Positions 28,115 through 40,859 of a stretch of DNA of 64,000 nt are shown here, one piece after another. The translations under genes were made by a program, and so were the position numbers. Position 1 is the first letter of the stretch. Every line of letters starts with the position of its first letter. The notes beneath the pieces were generated by a model. It made no database searches, was not told where the DNA came from, and saw only the letters and a program-made list of their open reading frames with translations. This DNA comes from Malania oleifera (lineage: Eukaryota; Streptophyta; Magnoliopsida; Santalales; Ximeniaceae), in contig NC_080422.1 of assembly GCF_029873635.1 (NCBI RefSeq), positions 3,824,001 to 3,888,000 of the forward strand, in the 5' to 3' direction.

Positions 28115-28863
28115 TGTAACGCTCCAACTTGGGTCTGTTGGGGAGCACTGTATCTCTCTTCCTCCACCTGTACCAGACAACAGGAAAGACGGGCCTTATC
28201 GGACTAATGATTGGCCCCACAGCCCAACACGTGTCCTTTTTAGTGTGTTTTGTCATCACTCACACATTTCCTGAAAAAACTTCCCAGAATGTCATCCATC
28301 CCAAGATTACTCAAAACCAAGCATGCTTAACCATGGAGTTCTTATAGAAAGACTCTCAAAAAGAAATGTGCACATTGTTGATATAGGTAGTGACATCAAA
28401 TATTTTTTAAGTCTTTCTTCCACAGGGTATCACATTCTCCCTCCATTTACCGAACGCAACGTCCTCGTTGTGAACCCACATTTCCAAACCTAGGCGATGT
28501 GAATCTCATCACACTTCCGGTTGGGTAATTGCTCTAACACCATTTTGTAACGCCCCAACTTGGGTCTGCTAGGGAGCACTGCATCTCTCCTTCTCCACCT
28601 GGACCAGACAATAGGGGGCGGACCTTATCAAACTAATGATTGACCCCACAAACTAACACGTGTCCTTTTTAGTGTATTTTTTCCTCACTCACACACTTTC
28701 TGAGGAAACTTCCCAGAAGGTCACTCATTCCAAGATTACTTCAATTCAAGCACGCTTAATCGTGGAGTTCTTATAAGAAGGCTCCTGAAAAGAAATGTAC
28801 ACCTTCTTGATATGAGTAGTAACATTAAATCCGTTTTAAACCTTTCTTCCACGGGGTATCACA
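28115..28863 (-). mobile_element. Complete Cassandra TRIM retrotransposon
   Basis: Two direct LTRs, 28115-28434 and 28546-28863, enclose a 111-bp interior. On the minus strand each begins TGTGATACCC and ends GTTACA. The interior carries TGGTGTTAGAGC next to one LTR, a tRNA-Met-type primer-binding site, and a pyrimidine/purine tract next to the other. The LTR holds a 5S-rRNA-like segment (minus strand within about 28765-28705: GATTAAGCGTGCTTG, then GAGTGACCTTCTGGGAAG), matching 5S box A and box C. That 5S promoter is the hallmark of Cassandra. There is no coding capacity, as expected. Flanks ATACA and AAACA form a target duplication with one mismatch. LTR divergence suggests an old insertion. 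Confidence 0.88.
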
Positions 28864-29379
28864 AAACAAGTGCCATGATCTTCCCAAAATAACCCCAACT
28901 AGTCAATCTATAAATATACTACTCCTAAAAGTCATCCTTTTTCATCATTATCCTCATGTGACAAAATTATAGTTTCCAAAAATTTCATTATTTAATCTAC
29001 ACATGCATGTGTAAATTTATAATTTTGTGCTTTTATTTGCTTTCTTATTTGATAATAATATTAGTTTATTTTAAATTATTAGTTTATAAATGATGTGAAT
29101 GTATTTTAGGAAAAGGTATGTATCTTTGAATGAGATATGTATCTACATTTCTTTGAGTCATTCATTCATGTATTTCATAGATTCATAAGGTTAATATGTG
29201 AGTATAACTTGAACTTAAGTTTTTATTTGCTTTAGACATGTTTTATTTATTAAGTGCATAGATGATGAAGGCGGTACCCTGGGTCCAACTGTAACATGTG
29301 CTCAATAACTACGAGATCAATACTAAACATGTCATATGCTAATCAAGAAAAGATGTCTAAATATTTCTTAGTAACTTTA

Positions 29380-32300
29380 AAAGTAGTTGCCTAATCGAGT
29401 TTAGAAGAAATGCATTGAACATACTTATTGTTTTCTTCCTTTTTTAGTGGGATGTCCATAAACTCTTTAGTCGGGATTCTCACCTGCAAATTCTTTTCAT
29501 TTTTTATGTCCAAGTCCTCGACAATGAGGGTTTCTTATACTTCAAAATTTCCTTTGATATCCATTACATAGCAATTGTAGTCAACCATTTGACCCCCCTA
29601 CACTTCTCCCATCCCATTGGGAGTTGGGAACTTAATCTTCAAATGACAAGTGAAAGTGATTGTTCGCATTGCATTAAGAGTCTGACATTCAATGTGTAGC
29701 GACCCTCAATAAAATATAACATAATAAATCAAAAGTCAATCCGAACCCGTGGGTAACGGGGACACCTGTCAAACGCAGCGGAAATCCACGCAGCAGTAAA
29801 CATAAGATCCAAATATCCATCATAAAACATAATACCAGAGTTATTTACATTCCCAAAATACTGTGTTTATTTACAATCTTTCAAAAAGTCAAAAATGATA
29901 CTAGGACCTTACAACAAAAGTCTCCTAGTCCTAGTCCAACGCTTACCCTTCTAGTAGGGAAGCTCCACTCACTCAACGGCGGCCTTGACCCGCTGGTTTC
30001 TCTGGGTTTCCTAAAAAATGTGTTAATGTTGGGGGTGAGACACTTCTCAGTAAGGGAAAATAAACTAAATACAGCTGTGTGACACATGAACATTTAATGC
30101 AATCATACATATACAGTACAATTCATATTTCTGTACACATTCATCGTCGTAAAATAAATCATCATAAACTTTCATATTTACTAGTAAATCATATCATAAA
30201 TAATGCATCTGTTATACTGATAATACTGAAAATACTGAAAACTTACCCAGGATGAATAGTTAGCTAATGTCATGTATTACCCCCTATGACGGGTTGTGCA
30301 GCCCAAAGGCGGGACTCGACAATGGCTGGCCGACCACTGCCGAATCAAATATGTCTGTAAGTATGATGGGCCCGCCACACCCTGGTCTGGACTGCCAGGT
30401 GGACGTCCACACTCTACTGAAAGTCACATCGACTATCCATCTCCCATCCCCTCGTGGGATGGTTAGCATTAATCTGACGTAGATATCTAATCTACACAAA
30501 TAGCTACAGTACCGAGCCCTGAACTGAATTAGACTAATATCCTGGTTGTAATAACATATAATCCATGAACATACATAACATCATCACGGCCTCGTGCTGA
30601 AAACATAGATACGACCTCGCGCCGAAATCATAAATACGACCTCGTGCCGATAATATAAATGCATGGCCTCGCGCCAGTTATGTTTCAGGTATTTACATTA
30701 TGAAAATAACTCATCTATCATATATTCATCAAACTCAGTATAGCATAACTCATCTTTTCAAAATACCTGAAAATATGTTTTACTCGTAAAATCACTCATA
30801 TCATGATTCACTTCACATAAAAATAATGTTCATGCCACACATATGCCGTTTAAAGTCATGTTTCATATTCTAAAATCATCATTTCTGGCATCTCATACAT
30901 ATATATACCTTTTCATCATAATAGCAGTATTTTCCAAACATACATTTCATATGTAATATACAAAGATAGCATAGGCTTTTCTGAAAATAAATGTGCTCAT
31001 AATTAATAATAACATGCATGAAAAATAACTGCTTTAGTTTATTCTCTTACCTGACTACTGAGAAAGCCCCCAAAATATCTTAGGCTAACCCCCGTATGAC
31101 TTCCTGATCAACACCCTGAAACTCAAAACCCCCAGTACTAAACATCAGTATTTTCATGTGTACATCAATTTCTATAACTACCATAAAATCTAATTTGACT
31201 TAAAAAGCCTTACCTCAACCTAGGGATGATTTCCAACTTCGCTTTCCCAACGATCCGCTCTAGCAAACTCGCAGAGAACTTTGCCAGGAGCGTTGTGGTA
31301 GCCTCAAATCTTCAATTCGGCGTAAAACTAGCCCAAAATCGAAGAGAGAGAGTGAGAGAGCCGAAGAGGAGAGAGAGAGTGAGAGAGGAAGCTTAATTGG
31401 GAAGTAAGAATCGGATTTTTCATATATATATAGGCAGTAGAATTCGTCGACGAGCCCAACCTTCGTCGATGAGTTCTTCAAAATTTCGTCGACGAAATCT
31501 AGTCTTCGTCAATGAAATTCAGTCGACTTAAAACTCCCCTCTCGGTATTTTCTCGTCGACGAGGCTTGTGTTTGTCGACGAAATCCTTAAAGCCTTCGTC
31601 GATGAAACCCTATGTTCGTTGATGAAGCTTGGCATCTTCATTCTTTATTTTTGTTTCCATTCCCCTTTCTTTTCCTTCCAAAATGCAATGTCGTCGATAA
31701 AGTCTACGGCCTCCTTCTGTTTCTGTTTCTATTCCTCTCCCTCTTAATTATTCAAATTCTATTTTATTCGGGTTGTCACACAATGATCACATTCTAAATT
31801 GACAGGTCTAGCACTAGGAAATTAGTTATAAGAGTAGCTTGTCATGCTTGTGTTCCCATCATCATGAGGAGGGTGATAGTCTCCAATAGGTGGATAACAT
31901 CTCCTCCGAATCCCACCAAAGCTCTTGTGACTAGTTTTAAGTGGTCAAAACCAATCTTAATGGCCTGTAGTTCCAATTAGAAGATTATATCTGCAGGAAT
32001 TCTAGTGTCTACTAGAATTATCATGACCCAATAATTAGGCATGAGAAAGGAAACCACTAAGGCATTATTGTGCAGTACCTGCGCCCTTTTCATATGTTCT
32101 TCTGTGAAGGTGATGGCCTCATTTTTTTGTAAATTCTTTTGATTTTTCTGCTGGTTAGGTTAAATGTATGTCATGAGACTTGTTTTGCATACCACTTTCA
32201 GGTTTCTCCATTACTGCCACCACTAGTTAGTCCCTCAAGTATTATAGTGATCTATTTTACAACTTGTTCCTCCTTCGATGAAATTTTTGGCTTTCTTTTG

Positions 32301-33760
32301 TTTCCGTTTTTACTCTGCAATCATTCTTATTTACAAACTTTGGCAGATGTCCTCATCAAATTAGGGCCTTAATCTCATTTTTCAAGTGGATACAATCCTA
32401 TTTATTATGCCCATGGTATCCATACAAATCACAATACTTTGATGTGTTCTACTTATATAACAGTATCATCATTGGCTTGGGTCATTTCATGAAGCTCTTT
32501 TTGTTAATATGCATTAGTATATGGGTTTAGGGGACATTCAAAGGAGAGTAAATATTAAACTTTGGACCTAATCCCATATGCTATGTTAGATTAAGACACT
32601 TGTTGTCCTTAGATTTCTTACCTCCATTAATGATCTCTTCCACATCCCTCACATTCTTCCTTTTTAGTTCCGCTAAATTCTTTCTTATCATAATTTCCTC
32701 CTCCGACTTAATGTACTTCTACGCTCGTATAATTAATTCCCCCATATTAGCTGGAGGTTTATTTCTTAGTGAATTCAGGAAATATCTGGTCTATAGTGTT
32801 GTAGTTAAGGTAGCCACACCAATCTCAAGATCTAGATTCTTGATCTCTAAGGTCAAATTGACAAATCGACGTATAAATTATTTTAGTGTTTCTTTCTCTC
32901 CTTGAATGAGGCTCATGAGGCCGGAAGTCTTAGCAATCTTTCGACTGCTAATGAAATATCTTACAAATTTTTGCTCCATCTTCACAAAGGACCCAAATAG
33001 TCTAGGCTTTAATGTCTGGCACCATGATCTAACATTTCTCTTTAAGGTAGCTACAAATGTTCGACACATAATTGTGTTAGGTGTGCTTATAATTGCATCA
33101 AGATCTTGAAGGTGTCAAGATGATCTACAGATTATACACAATCTAACGCAACATCGTACCCCTCTATAGTTCACATTTTGAACTTAGAGGGCAGTGAGAC
33201 CTCCATTATCTCCTTGGTGAAAGGGGGATATGAAAATTTGACTGAAGGTTCTCCATATGTGGGTTAGCTAGGCACCTCCTTCACCACATTTTTTCAAGTA
33301 CATTGGTTATTATTTTTTTTTTGAATTTCTCTTCAAATGCCAATAATCAATGTTCATAAATACCCACATTGTTTGCATCCTCTATCTTCTTGGCCAAATC
33401 CAAGATTTTCAACGTTACTTCATGAGATATCAATGTCTTCCCCTGGTCCTGTATCTAATGGATGTACCTCCCAATTGGGTTATAAGGAGTCCTTCTTTTG
33501 AAGTAAGGGCATCTTGAACATATCTTCCTTTCTTCTTTGAAAAGTCAGGAACTAATCCAACAGTACAGTTTGTCCTTGAGATGGAGCGTTTAGTTGTGGT
33601 GAATGGACCAACTGAGGTAAACGATCCCCAGAGATTGGTTCAAAATTGAAATTGTTTGATGTGGCCATTATTGAGATCAAATAAAATCCTTCTAGAGATT
33701 TCTCATAGATGATGCCAAGCTATTGTTGCCAAAATCTAGATCGAGATACGTCTACTTATT
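29380..33760 (-). mobile_element. Decayed Ty3/gypsy gag-pro region
   Basis: On the minus strand from right: a gag leader (about 33670, MATSNNFNFEPISGDRLPQL), then the Retrotrans_gag domain in broken frames (about 33210-32600: EVSLPSKFKM, IEGYDVALD, VDHLDTFKI, SFKE). Further left comes a protease-region tail with FEDWVPNS-type then IKFPTPNGMGEV and VDYNCYVMD (about 29640-29560). This order and the KFPTPNGMGEV motif fit the Tat/Athila branch of gypsy elements. Stops and frameshifts are numerous. A solo LTR (29695-31780) is inserted in the protease region, splitting it. Outer LTRs were not identified, so limits are approximate. Confidence 0.65.
29690..31785. mobile_element. 2086-bp solo LTR with 5-bp target duplication
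   Basis: The LTR at 29695-31780 begins TGTAGCGACCC and ends GGGTTGTCACA, imperfect inverted ends. It is flanked by perfect CAATG duplications (29690-29694 and 31781-31785). Two kilobases is long for an LTR and fits large gypsy families. It contains a GCCTCGTGCCGA-type short repeat cluster (30590-30675). Near its right end (31440-31620) lie many copies of the palindrome TTCGTCGACGAA or one-base variants. No internal domain is present, so it arose by LTR-LTR recombination. It sits in the gypsy protease remnant. Confidence 0.88.
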
Positions 33761-34084
33761 CATGATCTTTGCCACGTAGAAAAAGAATAAAGAGAGATTT
33801 AGAGGACCCCAGGTGTATTTGAGGGGTCTCTTCGATGCCTAAGTAAGGGAAATGGAAGGGTTGATTTGAAATATTAAAGTATAAAATTTAAAATTTTTCA
33901 GATGGTCTTGCCTCTTCCAAAAGTGACCTTTATATAATTTTCTAGGCTCTCTCCTCATCGATTCCCCATCTATAAGGAATTATTTATACTACTATAAAGA
34001 AAATTCCCCTACTTGGTATCATCTTTTTAAAACCCAAAATTAATCTCATATGAAATATTTTTCCATTTGTCAAAAAATAAACAC

Positions 34085-37000
34085 TTTATTTTTATTTTTG
34101 GTAAGAGAGGGCAGCACCTCCTTTCTTTATTAGAAGACCCCTGATCACTTGTGGCGGAGGAAAACCGTAGTTCCAGCAAAACAAGCTACAAACCCACCAA
34201 ACAAAATTCGAGAGGTTGAACTAATGACGAAAGGAAATTAGACCCAACCTATCTATCCGAATGATACCTTTTAGAGAACGTGGTAAAAGATGTTGTTATT
34301 CGTAGATGACATTGTTTCCCAATTTTCGTTCTCTAGTAAGAAAATCAGTCGCACTATTACCTTTCCTATATTGATGGATCACCATGAAGTTCACTCCTTC
34401 CAGTTCTGCCATAAGGTCCTCCCAAAAATCCTAAAGATACCACAAGGTACATCTAACTTTCCGAAACTAATCAACAACAATTCGCAAGTCACATTCAATA
34501 ATCACATTATAATAATGAAGTCGTTTGCATAAGCGGATTCCTTCAAGAATTGCTTTTAATTCCGCACTATTGTTCATATCATTGCCAAAATAGCTTGAAA
34601 AAGCTGCTTTCGCCATGTCATGACAGTCTTGAATAATTCCTCCACCTCTTGAAGTACCCGGATTGTCCCTACAGCTCCCATCACAATTAAGTTTTATCCA
34701 ACTTACTGGAGGTTTAACCCACGAAATAATTTTTCCAGGCCTGGCGCAAACTCCCTGATGCTTAATTTGAAACTCCTTCAAAATCATAATGTCCAACATC
34801 TTCAATTTTTGCAAAAAATTAGTGCTTTTAGCTAAAGAACTAACCTAGTATCGAACACTTCTCCACACCTGATCCGCACTTTGATATACTCCTTCCATTC
34901 TTGCTTTGCATCTTCGATGCCAGAGGCACCACGTAATCAAGCATGGAATTAGTCCAATTAAAATACTTTTAATAGATGATTTTCGAGCATAGTGGAACAG
35001 TTTGCAATTTTGTTTTTCTAGGGAAGGAACCGTTGGAAAGGAATTCCCAACACCACACTAGCCCAACGCCAAACCTATGAAGCCACCTCAGCTAAAGAAA
35101 TAACATGATCGATGTTTTTCTGGCTTCTCTACACGCAACAATCACATGCTGAAGCCATCGATATTCTTTTGGCCTGAATTCTATCATCTACTGCCAAACC
35201 TCTGAACCAGGCTTTCCATAAACACATTGATATTCTCCTACGCAATGAAGAATGCCAAAACCAGTCATTCCACACAAAATTGTCACTTTTGCTCCTCACT
35301 GCCTCCCATGCCATTTTTGTATAGAAATTACTGTCAGGGGCAAGCTTTCAGATGAATATATCCTGATCATTCTTACCAGCCGGCACATTATGCAAAATTT
35401 CCATTGTTCTATTAGCCCCAACCAATTCGAGTAATAAATTAGAGTTCCAGTTATTATTCAGTCAGCAACCCTTAATACACAGTTTTTTGTTCGAAATATC
35501 CTCAGTGCGCACTGATAACGGGTCTGATGTAAGCCACCTATCGAACCAAAAAGAAGAGTTCTCACCTCTCACCAAAATTTTAACATTATCCATAACTTCC
35601 GAAATTGTGGCCATCATTGATTTCTAGAACCGAGAGTCATTTGGTCTCCCCTTCTTTAATAACAAATGATCATTTATACAATATTTAGCCCTGAAAAAAC
35701 CTGACCATAGATTGTTAGAAGTAAGCAATCTAAAAGCAAATTTCATGAGAAGAGAAGATCTCTCAAGCCTATACCCCCTTCCGAGGTAGGTTTACAAATT
35801 TTCCCCCAAGAGCACCAATGAATCTTCCTTTTACCTTCCACCTCTTCCCATAAAAAATTAGCAAGAAGAGAGTTGATTTGAGACAGTGTGACCTATGAAA
35901 CATTAATAACAGACATCAAATGTATAGCCATGATAGACAACACGTGTGTCTTAATAAAATCAATCTTCCACCTTGCGAGAGCAACTTAAATTTCCACTTT
36001 ATAATTTATTTATAATCTTCTCCACAAGAGGTTCCAAGATTTTGGAAGACAATTTTCCTGAAACCAAAGGCGCACCCAAATACGTAATTGGAAATTTACC
36101 TTCCAAACCTGTGATTATCAATAAACCATGTTTTCGAGCAAGAGTAATATGTTTCGAAAGAAATAACGTTGACTTTGACTTACTGATTTTTTGATCTGAC
36201 CACTTTTCATATATCTCCAAAGCGTAAAACAAATTTCTAATAAACCTCTTCCCCCCATTTGTAAAAATAAGAATATCATCCGCATATAGTAAATATGAAA
36301 CCAAAGGAGCCCCAATCGAATGATTAAATTGTCTAATACGACCTGTCTCATAGTTTTTCCTAAGCAACCTTGTCAAAACCTCCTCCATTATTATGAATAA
36401 ATAAGGAGAAAGTGAATCTCCTTGCCTCAAGCCTCTAGTATATTGAAAAAACCCTTTAAATGTTCCATTCATCATAACGGAAAACCACAGGGACTCCACA
36501 CAGTTGTTTATGAGCTTGTAAAACCTCTCAGAGAAACCAAAAGCCTTGACAACCTTCAGAAGAAAATTCCAGTTCACTTTGTCATAAGCTTTAGTCATAT
36601 CAAGTTTTACCATCACATTGCCTCCAGCCATTTTTTTGTGCAAATATTGAACCATTTCCTATGCAAGCATAATATTCTCAAAAATACTGCGCCCAGGAAT
36701 AAAAACACCTTGTTCATGCGAAACCAACTTATCAACAATTTCAATTAATCTAAAAACAATAATCTTATAAAATTTTTTGTAAGCCACTGAGCATAAACTA
36801 ATAGGTCAGAATTTATCAAAACTAGAAGGATTGTCCACCTTTAGAATTAAGACAATAAACAAAAAGGAAAAGAAGCTAGAAAGGGGAGTGCCTTAAAAAA
36901 AAAAAATTGCCGCATCCAAGACATCTTTTTTTACAATGTCCCAGTAAGATATATAAAATTCAGATCCAAATCCATCTGTCCTGGACTACTTTCATAGAGA

Positions 37001-37520
37001 ATACCGCTCTTTTAACTTCTTCTTCCATTGGTTTAGCATAGAGAAAATTATTATTCACATATGAAATTTGCTTTTGAATTAACTCAAAGAGATCACAAGA
37101 TTCAACCATTGAAGACTATAAAAGAAAATTTTGAAAAAAAAATAGCAGCTTCATTATATATTACTTCCACACCATCCAAAATCCCCCCGTCGTTCAGAAC
37201 CATACGGTCTATATAACCCTTATTTCGCCTTTGGTTGATAACTGAGTGGAAGAATTTAAATTCTTATCCCCCTTAATCAACCATGTTTTTTTTTTGCAAT
37301 TTGTCCTGGGTGAGATGCTTCCTTATTCTCCCACACCTGCAACTCCAACTTAATAGTCAAGTAATTGGCTTCGACCTCCTCAGAAAAACCTAATTGTAGT
37401 TGATTTTCTAGAGATTCCATCCTTTCCTCGAGAGCTTGTATGTTTTCTCCTACTATCCCAAAGACATTTTTATTCCATGCATGTAAAACAAAAAAATACA
37501 TTTGCAGGCTTCCACAAGCT
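34085..37520 (-). mobile_element. L1-type LINE with RNase H, 5'-truncated
   Basis: Minus strand, right to left. An endonuclease-RT linker (37501-37277, WNKNVFGIVGENIQALEERMESLE) comes first. The reverse transcriptase follows (36655-35999: VKLDMTKAYDKVNW, GLRQGDSLSPYLFII, and the catalytic YADD in YLLYADDILIF), continuing in other frames. A zinc-binding RVT region (35314-35129, WKAWFRGLAVDDRI) and an RNase H domain (34814-34467, WIKLNCDGSCRDNPG, NNSAELKAILEGI) complete it. The left end (about 34085) has an A/T-rich tail. The RT block is an uninterrupted 218-codon frame but the rest is broken, so it is inactive. ORF1 and the endonuclease are absent. Confidence 0.85.
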
Positions 37521-37779
37521 TGCTTGTGAATCCGATTGCCTTACCACTTCCTGGTATGTATTTCTAGGGAAGGTAACACCTCTACCTTGGTCAATTGGCC
37601 GGATCACCCAACACCACTCTCGAGTCCAGTGTGGGCGCACATGGTCAACTAGTGAAACTCTCTCCAGCAACGGTACCGTGCTCATAGCAACTAGGCACTT
37701 AGGGTTTGTAGAGCATATCATGCAATTTAAGTAATTAAAAATGTACTTTAAACTCATTTCACATAAAGTTTATCATTTT

Positions 37780-38720
37780 ATAAACCCCAGCCTCACGTCG
37801 TTTAATAACTGGGCCTCGACCCTCTGTTACAACTCCGCTCTCAGCCGCTGAATAAAACTCTGCCCCTTGGCTGTCTGGTAAAACTCCCTACATCTCAAAC
37901 AATTGCAATACATTTCGCAAACAGTTTAGTATTTCACAAACATTCTTATTTCTGGTATTTCCATAACTCTTAAAATAGTATTCACCTGCCACACAATTTC
38001 TCATATTTAAAACATAACCCATAGGCAAACAAAAAGAACACTGTATAAATGGTTTGTAAGATCAAATCGAACTTTCCACCGTTCTTTTATACTCAAAATA
38101 TCATATCGTATATCTTAGGTTTGAAAAAAAAAACTCCTTTTGAACGGTCGATTTTAAAAAGGATAACTGAAAACATAATTATACGTACTCAAATCATATT
38201 TCCATTTGTTCAAAAACATTAAAATACTGCATTAACTTAATCCCCTTAACTTTTCTGAGAAATGACCCAAGATGCTCGAAAACTGAACCCTAACTTTTTC
38301 CCAAGTTCAAGAATCCACTCTGCTAGGTTTGTAGAGATTCGCTCCCTGATTCTCGTGGTAACTTCTGTTCGTCGAAATGGGCAACGAACGACGAGAGAGA
38401 GAGAGAGAGAGAGATTTAGTTTTCTTCATGAAGAAGCAAACAAAATCCTATTTATAGCCCCTTTGACCCGGTCAAATTCGTCGACGAAAGAAAGACTTTG
38501 TCGACGAACCCTATGCCTAAAATTTTCGATCATTCTAAATTTCGGCAACGAACCTTAGAAGGGTCTTCGTCGACGAAAGCAGGGGATTCGTCAACGAAAC
38601 TTGCTGAAATCCCCTTTTTTCCTTTTTCTTATTTAATTTTCGTAGCTCCTTATTTTTTGGGTTTGGGTCTTTACAATTTTCTTGTATAATTATTATTTTG
38701 TTGGGTTTGTGGTTGTCACA
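37780..38720. mobile_element. Truncated LTR related to the 29.7-kb solo LTR
   Basis: It ends GGTTGTCACA at 38720 like the solo LTR. It carries the same TTCGTCGACGAA palindromes (about 38475-38600), a (GA)n tract at 38391-38413 and a similar 3' third. The left end lacks the TGTAGCGACCC start, so it is truncated or diverged. 37520-37780 to its left is unclassified. Confidence 0.65.
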
Positions 38721-38994
38721 CCACTACGACGATGACAAACACTTCAGTCGGGTCGGATGCGCACGGTTTTAATTTTGCCTTTTCCTATATTCTTTGTTAC
38801 CTGAACATAACTATTTTTTATTTTTTAATTTCAATTTGTATCTGTGTGTGTGTGTGTGTGTATATATATATTTGAAATTTGAATAATTTGTGTTTGAATT
38901 TTGAATAATTTATGAATGTTTTATTAATTCTGGTTAATTTTATGTATGCCACAATGTAATTACAAATTTTTATAGGAATTTTCAAAAAAAAAAA

Positions 38995-39533
38995 AATTAT
39001 TTCAAAGTATTAGTGACGGTTTGCAAAACCATTACTAATAATAGTGGGATGAACTTTTAGCAATGATTTATAAACCGTCAGTAAAAGTCTAAAACCGTTA
39101 CTATAATCAACATTTTTTGCATTCAAATTCGTTACTAAAGGCACGATATTAGTAACGGTTTTTACAACCGTTACTAATAGTATATTATTAGTGACAATTT
39201 TAATATCCATCACTAAAAGCTTAACATTAGTGACAGTTTAACCACCGTCACTAATACTTCTATTTTAGTGACGAATTTGAGGAGAGAATATGTATGATTT
39301 ATAGCGACGGTCTTACGATATTAGTGACAGAAGGCATTCATCACTAATACTGTATTATTAGTGACAGTTTGAATTGTTCATCACTAATAATTATTAGTAT
39401 CCGCAGATATACTGATAAAGTTGTAACCGTCACTAATACTGATATAACTGTAACTAATAGTATAAGTGACGATTTTTTATTATTATTCGTGACGGTTTAA
39501 AACCGTCACTAATAACCAGTTTTCTTCTATATG
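38995..39533. mobile_element. CACTA-like subterminal repeat array
   Basis: About a dozen copies of a short motif, AGTGACGGTTT or its inverse AAACCGTCACTAAT with variants, alternate in both orientations. The right edge reads inward, on the minus strand, as CACCATATAGAAGAAAACTGG. That is close to the CACTA superfamily terminus (CACTA then a GAAAA stretch). Such arrays are the transposase-binding subterminal regions of CACTA elements. A CACTAC at 38722 could be the other end, but the 3-bp flanks do not match. No transposase is seen. Confidence 0.6.
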
Positions 39534-39816
39534 GTGTGTGAATGTGTTTTGTGTGATGCATGTATGCATGCAATATGCATGTATACATGTGCATGTGTGT
39601 GAATGCATGAATATGATGAATGATGATGCATGACATGATGCATGCATGCATGTTGGTATGCGTCTCGATGCATGGTTATGTATGAATACATACATGTATA
39701 TAGGCATGTGTGTGTATATATATTATTACACTAACATATATACATAGATGTATATACATGCATGGATACATGTATATAGGCATGTGTGTGTATATATAAT
39801 ATTACATTAACATATA

Positions 39817-39853
<37 letters not shown>

Positions 39854-40540
39854 CACATATACGCATATAAATACACACACACACATATAATTACACCTAT
39901 ATCACACACATATAAATAATACATAGTGGTCTAGGATCCTTTGGATACTTGACTAATTCATTGAAATAATGGTCCGCTCCTCAACATTTCTTAACTTGAA
40001 TATCAGTGTATTATTTCAAATGAAAAGTTGTAATGTACCCTTAAGACTTGAACCCTAATAAAAAAAAACATAAGAGTTTTGAATTTATAAAATGAGTACT
40101 CAAGCTTCTTCACTTAAATACTAGGATATTTTCTTTTCTTATTTATTATTTTATTTAATTTTAACAAATGAGCATGTGTGTGTATGTGCGCGCTCGCGCG
40201 GGGATGGATTATGCAACAATACTTAGGCTAGTGAAATCCTTTTATTTTTTTAAAACTATTTAATAGGGAGGCAAAAGGACGAAAGATGTGAGAGAGTTGA
40301 AGTCGAGGACCCATGTGCACATGAGTATATGCTAATAAGAAAAAAAACAATGCCCAAATTTAAGAAGTAATTTTTATATTTTATAGAATTTATAATTTTG
40401 AGATTTTTTATAATAAAAAAGCAACAGATTCTTCTCTATATAAGAAGTATATTTTTATAATTTATATATGTGTATGTGTGTGTATATAAATAGTAAATTC
40501 AACAAAAGTTAGACTGGATTACATTTGAAATGTGTAAAAG
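39534..40540. repeat. Simple-repeat and AT-rich stretch
   Basis: 39534-39720 is degenerate ATGCATG/TGTATG repeat, which produces ORFs rich in His, Met and Cys on the minus strand. 39720-39900 has repeated blocks of ATACATGTATATAGGCATGTGTGTGTATATATA (two near copies at about 39685-39725 and 39760-39800) and a (TA)n tract at 39817-39850. The remainder is AT-rich with no gene. Confidence 0.8.
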
Positions 40541-40542
40541 TA

Positions 40543-40815
40543 TTTTTTTTTTTTTTTACATAGGAATTCCAGCCACCAACAAGCCCTTTGAACCCTCTGC
40601 TGCGACACCAAACCTACGGATCAGCGTCCTCCCCTAGGTCTCGCTGATCAGCTAAAGTTCGGAATGCGGACACGACTTCCGTGCATCAATTGGACGTTTG
40701 GCTAACCCGACCCCCAGGATACATCTCCATTACCATCTACGATCCCCGCTGACTCACAGAGAACTCTCACCATCCACGATCCCCGCTGGCTCACAGAACG
40801 AACATAAACTAACAT
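40543..40815 (-). repeat. A-tailed dispersed repeat, copy 1
   Basis: A T-run (about 40543-40558) is followed by ACATAGGAATTCCAGCCACCAAC ... CTACGGATCAGCGTCCTCC ... TCTCGCTGATCAG ... CATTACCATCTACGATCCCCGCTG. The last unit is tandemly repeated (ATCCACGATCCCCGCTGGCTCACAGA). On the minus strand it ends in poly(A), as a retroposon would. The second copy lies at 58085-58335. It has no tRNA-like boxes that I can see, so its class is unknown. Confidence 0.65.
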
Positions 40816-40819
40816 CACT

Positions 40820-40821
<2 letters not shown>

Positions 40822-40859
<38 letters not shown>

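Noticed and set aside
39000-39520. Regularly spaced repeats considered as a CRISPR-like array
   Set aside because: Motifs alternate in orientation, spacing is irregular, and the context is a plant CACTA-type element.
39454-39707. Cys/His/Met-rich ORFs that might suggest a metal-binding protein
   Set aside because: They come from ATGCATG-type simple repeats on the minus strand.
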